Positions 51,456-64,000 of a DNA stretch of 64,000 nt are shown here, piece by piece. The first letter of the stretch is position 1, and each line of letters begins with the position of its first letter. Origin of the DNA: Pardosa pseudoannulata (lineage: Eukaryota; Arthropoda; Arachnida; Araneae; Lycosidae); assembly GCA_032207245.1 (NCBI GenBank), contig CM063502.1:72491616-72555615 (forward strand), given 5' to 3'. The notes beneath the pieces were generated by a model. That model saw nothing but the letters and a program-made list of their open reading frames with translations, was not told where the DNA came from and searched no databases. Made by a program: the position numbers and the translations under genes.

Positions 51456-52772
51456 ATGTAGATCTAAAGTCAAAATATTAATAAATTCAAAACTGCTAAA
51501 AACATATTTATCAAGTTTAAAAGTGAAAAAATTCTAACTGCTTTATTTATTGGGAAGTTTAATGTGTGTTTATTAGCTTCCAAAACTTCTGATACATGAA
51601 TAATATGCTTTATAAGAATTAAAAAAATACTTCTTGTAGATAACCATAATTTTTTTATAAATGTAAATTTTCGTAATACAATCATGTCGTCTAAGTATTT
51701 TCTAACTTAACTGAATGATTGTGATTTAATACCGCAACTATTCTTCGCAGAAGAGGATTACTCACTAGTAAATGTCTTTGAAAAAAATATTTAGTAAACT
51801 ATGTGTTTATAGAAATAAAACTGAAATTGTAGTGCTTTTTTTAATAATGCAAATTAAATAAGGTTGCATAATATTTAGAATCCCACGGATTTCTATGAAT
51901 TTTCATTCAATTAATATAAAACCCCATATATTTTAAACGGCCATTGATTTTATAATATTTATACAAAGTTTTTGCATTATAAAGCATTTTTCATGATCTT
52001 AGTTAACTCAGATACTGGAAAGGTTTTTTAAACAATCCTGTGTTAATGACATTCTAAGCTATGTAAATATAAATATAAATATATAAATATCCTTACACTA
52101 CATAAAATATTTCTAATTTAGCAAACAAAAATAATAATACAATGTTGTTATATAAATATTAATATGAAGAATTTTTAGCACATTTTTATATAGGAGTTAT
52201 TCAACTACTTTCTTTCGTTCAAATACAACAGTGACAAATCAACTCTCTAATTTGTGTAATCACCTGAGGAATATTATTCATATGCAGTCAAATTAAAAGT
52301 CTTTGATATGCAACCAATTATTGGTATAACGAAGAAGTAGATAAATTAACATTAAGGAATCTTAGTAAATTGAGATGTTTGGTCTGTGATAATAAACTTA
52401 CATTTAATGCATATTTATATTAACTTTATGGTGTCAAGAGACCTTACATTTTGACTTTTAAAATGATACTATTTGAAATATTTAATTAATACAAGATAAT
52501 CTGATAGTAAGAGAGCAAGTGAATTTTATATATATCACACATGAAAATTATTGATGCATCGCAATTACACCATTCGTCAATTACATCATGTTTGGAAGTG
52601 TACTGAAATAGTTGCACTGAAATGTTTTGTTTAAAATTTATTTAAGCTTTCGAAAACAAAGTGTCAAAACCCAGAATGCACTCAGTTGAAATCAGGTTAC
52701 ATTTTGCATGCCGAACGAATTAATCTGAATCAAAACCACCGGCGATTGCAGGAATTTTGTCAGCCTAATATT
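51456..52772. other. AT-rich DNA, no gene recognised
   Basis: A 71-codon minus-strand frame at 51470-51685 is hydrophobic but has no motif. Confidence 0.55.
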
Positions 52773-53386
<614 letters not shown>

Positions 53387-53419
53387 GTCGAAAGGTATTC
53401 AGTATTTTTCGTCAAAAAA

Positions 53420-53650
53420 TTAAAGGTGGACAGCATACATCCCAACAAACCAAATCGTAAGTGGAACAACAGAAATTGGAGGTTCTATAAGTTCCAGCCT
53501 AGAGTCCTGATTTAATTTCCTCAGAATTCCTTTTATCAAATGCTTTGCAGATCTGGAGAATTTCAAAGTATTAATTTTTAAAACCTTGAGATAGAACAGA
53601 ACCACGAATTTAATTTTTAATATAATACCACGTTGGAATGAATGTGTCAA
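53420..53650 (-). other. Unrecognised 76-codon frame, weak chemoreceptor-like end
   Basis: Minus-strand frame ending PLTIWFVGMYAVHL. This faintly recalls the LT-W-GM-ydv stretch before the last membrane segment of arthropod gustatory receptors, but the expected TY-QF end is missing and the similarity is too short to rely on. It starts 34 bp from the MITE. Chance is at least as likely. Confidence 0.15.
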
Positions 53651-54013
53651 CGTTTATATAAATTATAACGAAAATAAACATTAATGTGCATTTTTTATTA
53701 ATTTTGTATATATACATATATTAAAAGTATATCTGGTGAATTGCATTGTATGCGTTTGAAACATGTCTATATTATTCCTTTAAGTGTTCAAAATTATAAA
53801 TTTCTCAGCTTATTTATGATAATAATATGCAAAATACCCATCAAAAAGGGGTATTATACTCCTCAGTGAGATTGAAAATGATAATACGAAAACAATTTTT
53901 AATTAGGTAGCAGGAAGTTTTTAATACAGTACTTTGAATTCTTCATCTAATTCTAAATAAATATGTAAACGGTATTCAAACGGTATTTGCTATGCTGTCA
54001 ATATCACGTATAT

Positions 54014-55369
<1,356 letters not shown>

Positions 55370-55649
55370 TCCACTCATGGCTGAACAGCTCATTAAGGAC
55401 TCAAGCCTGTCTCAGAACAGCTCTCCATTCCTCATGGTTCTGAGCCCTGGATTTCTAATTCTGTATCTTTAATCAAACTCAGCCCATTCCAACTTCCAAA
55501 CCAGTAATCTAGGTTATTTCTTTCATTTCCAGATTGTTTTATTTGGATTTCATAACAAGGTGGTTATCCGAGGTGGGGTTGTTAGCCCCACGTCCAACCC
55601 CCAACCTGGAGAGCCAGGTTTCCATATTTATGCACCCCCTGGAGTTCAC
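55370..55649. mobile_element. GC-rich repeat remnant, possibly LINE 3' region
   Basis: G+C-rich block containing GAGGTGGGGTTGTTAGCCCC and CCAACCCCCAACCTGGAGAG, a low-complexity style seen in 3' untranslated regions of several animal LINEs. No reverse-transcriptase frame is present. Assignment is tentative. Confidence 0.35.
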
Positions 55650-56010
55650 AGCTATACTCCTGGATCCTGGTTGACTCATGTACCTAGGGAGCACCACTCT
55701 CTATCCCTGTGAGCTAGCCACTGAGTGGTAATACATATTAGATGTAAATAATATTTTATTTTCTAAAAATCGTTTAGAATGACTGAAGAAAATATTTACA
55801 CATTTCAGACTGGCATTGGAAATAAAGTTCCCCGCTATACTAACGGATCCTGGTTGAATCATGTACCTAGGTCGCCACAATCTACCCCTGTGAGCAAGCC
55901 ACTGAGGCTCAATATGTATATTAGATGTAAATATTTTTTTTTCTAAAAATCATTTAGAATGACTGTAAAATTTATTACACATTTCACACTGAAAGTACAA
56001 ATAAAAAAAT
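55650..56010. repeat. Tandem duplication, 183-bp period, two copies
   Basis: GGATCCTGGTTGA occurs at 55662 and 55845. Each is followed by TCATGTACCTAGG, CCCTGTGAG, GCCACTGAG, TATTAGATGTAAATA, TTTAGAATGACTG and CACATTTCA in the same order. It follows on from the GC-rich block, so the tail of that element was probably duplicated. Confidence 0.88.
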
Positions 56011-56501
56011 TAAAACTAAGATATTTTATTCCATTATTTTATATTTTTAACCCGTTCAGTGTTGGTTCGTAACGAGTTATTCAAAAAAAAAATATGACAA
56101 GATAATTTCATCTAGCAAATCTCAGCAAAATTGCAACTTTATAGTAACTTGTATCATTGAGAAAAGTCAAAGTCATTAAATTTGGAAATAATTGTTAGAA
56201 TAACTACTCTTTCTAAATTAAAAGAAGATTCGTTAAAGCTTTTTTAGGAATAACAAGAAGAAAAGCCCATAGGTTATATCCAATACTTAACATGACAATC
56301 AATATAACTAAACAAAAATGTCTAGATGTAATCAAAAATAAAAAAATCGGTATTCACTCAACTTTTGAAAAATACTAATTATTTTTTTCTTTTTATATAA
56401 TTGTTCTCTTATTAATCCACTTTTATACCATAACGTCCATAATGTAAAACAACAAAATTTGTGCTTTGGAATCTAAAAGATATTAAGTATTTTCACATGT
56501 A
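56011..56501. other. AT-rich DNA with possible single MITE end
   Basis: TTAACCCGTTCAGTGTTGG near 56048 resembles a TTAA-type terminal repeat, but no inverted partner was found. Confidence 0.4.
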
Positions 56502-56522
56502 GTTTTTTTTTTGGGGGGGGGG
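56502..56522. repeat. Homopolymer junction T(n)G(n)
   Basis: A run of about 11 T followed by 10 G, one of the few G runs in the window. Exact lengths are prone to sequencing error. Confidence 0.9.
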
Positions 56523-59441
<2,919 letters not shown>

Positions 59442-59453
59442 TTTTAAATCCTG

Positions 59454-62192
<2,739 letters not shown>

Positions 62193-62209
62193 ATATGTAT
62201 ATATATATA

Positions 62210-64000
<1,791 letters not shown>

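Noticed and set aside
56048..56070. Fourth TTAA-type MITE end TTAACCCGTTCAGTG
   Set aside because: No partner terminal repeat found within several kb.

Overview
This window is non-coding, repeat-dominated eukaryotic DNA. It is very AT-rich, has no long open reading frame apart from (TA)n read-through, and carries tRNA-derived SINEs, degenerate Tc1-family transposases, LTR-like and piggyBac-type short elements, and very long (TA)n tracts, some joined to (CA)n and (TG)n. I infer an animal, most likely an arthropod and perhaps a chelicerate, because the Tc1 relics and AT bias fit. A mollusc cannot be excluded. No host gene, rRNA or functional tRNA was recognised.

Layout. 1-5074: AT-rich DNA with a tandem pair of SINE-like units (852-1467) and a Tc1 relic (4628-4984). 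5075-14868: a tandem array of eight complete and one truncated copies of a 1.14-1.25 kb unit. The non-TA backbone is nearly constant at about 1,031-1,037 bp, each unit carries its own (TA)n tract, and a GC-rich hairpin cluster is conserved. The array ends inside a 0.5 kb (TA)n tract. 15375-17738: a 1.2 kb island between giant (TA)n tracts, followed by an LTR-like element. 17739-33470: AT-rich DNA with diverged local duplications (19.0-19.9 and 21.1-22.2 kb), a perfect 27-bp-stem hairpin (27545-27602), a 584-bp (TA)n tract and a (CA)n(TA)n(TG)n block. 33476-45437: three SINEs of one family, a three-copy dispersed repeat, a GC-rich structured segment (38.9-40.06 kb), two Tc1 relics, and a hydrophobic broken ORF on the minus strand. 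46.4-53.4 kb: three clusters of short tandem duplications and two TTAA-bounded MITE-like elements. 53.4-64 kb: (TA)n tracts, a possible LINE-tail remnant, and two more LTR-like elements set in alternating purine-pyrimidine microsatellites.

There is no gene system acting together here. The recurring theme is how mobile and tandem repeats associate with (TA)n/(CA)n tracts: three LTR-like elements abut such tracts, the large satellite carries one in every unit and ends in one, and one MITE has one beside its terminal repeat. Internal ends and identities were judged by eye and are approximate.
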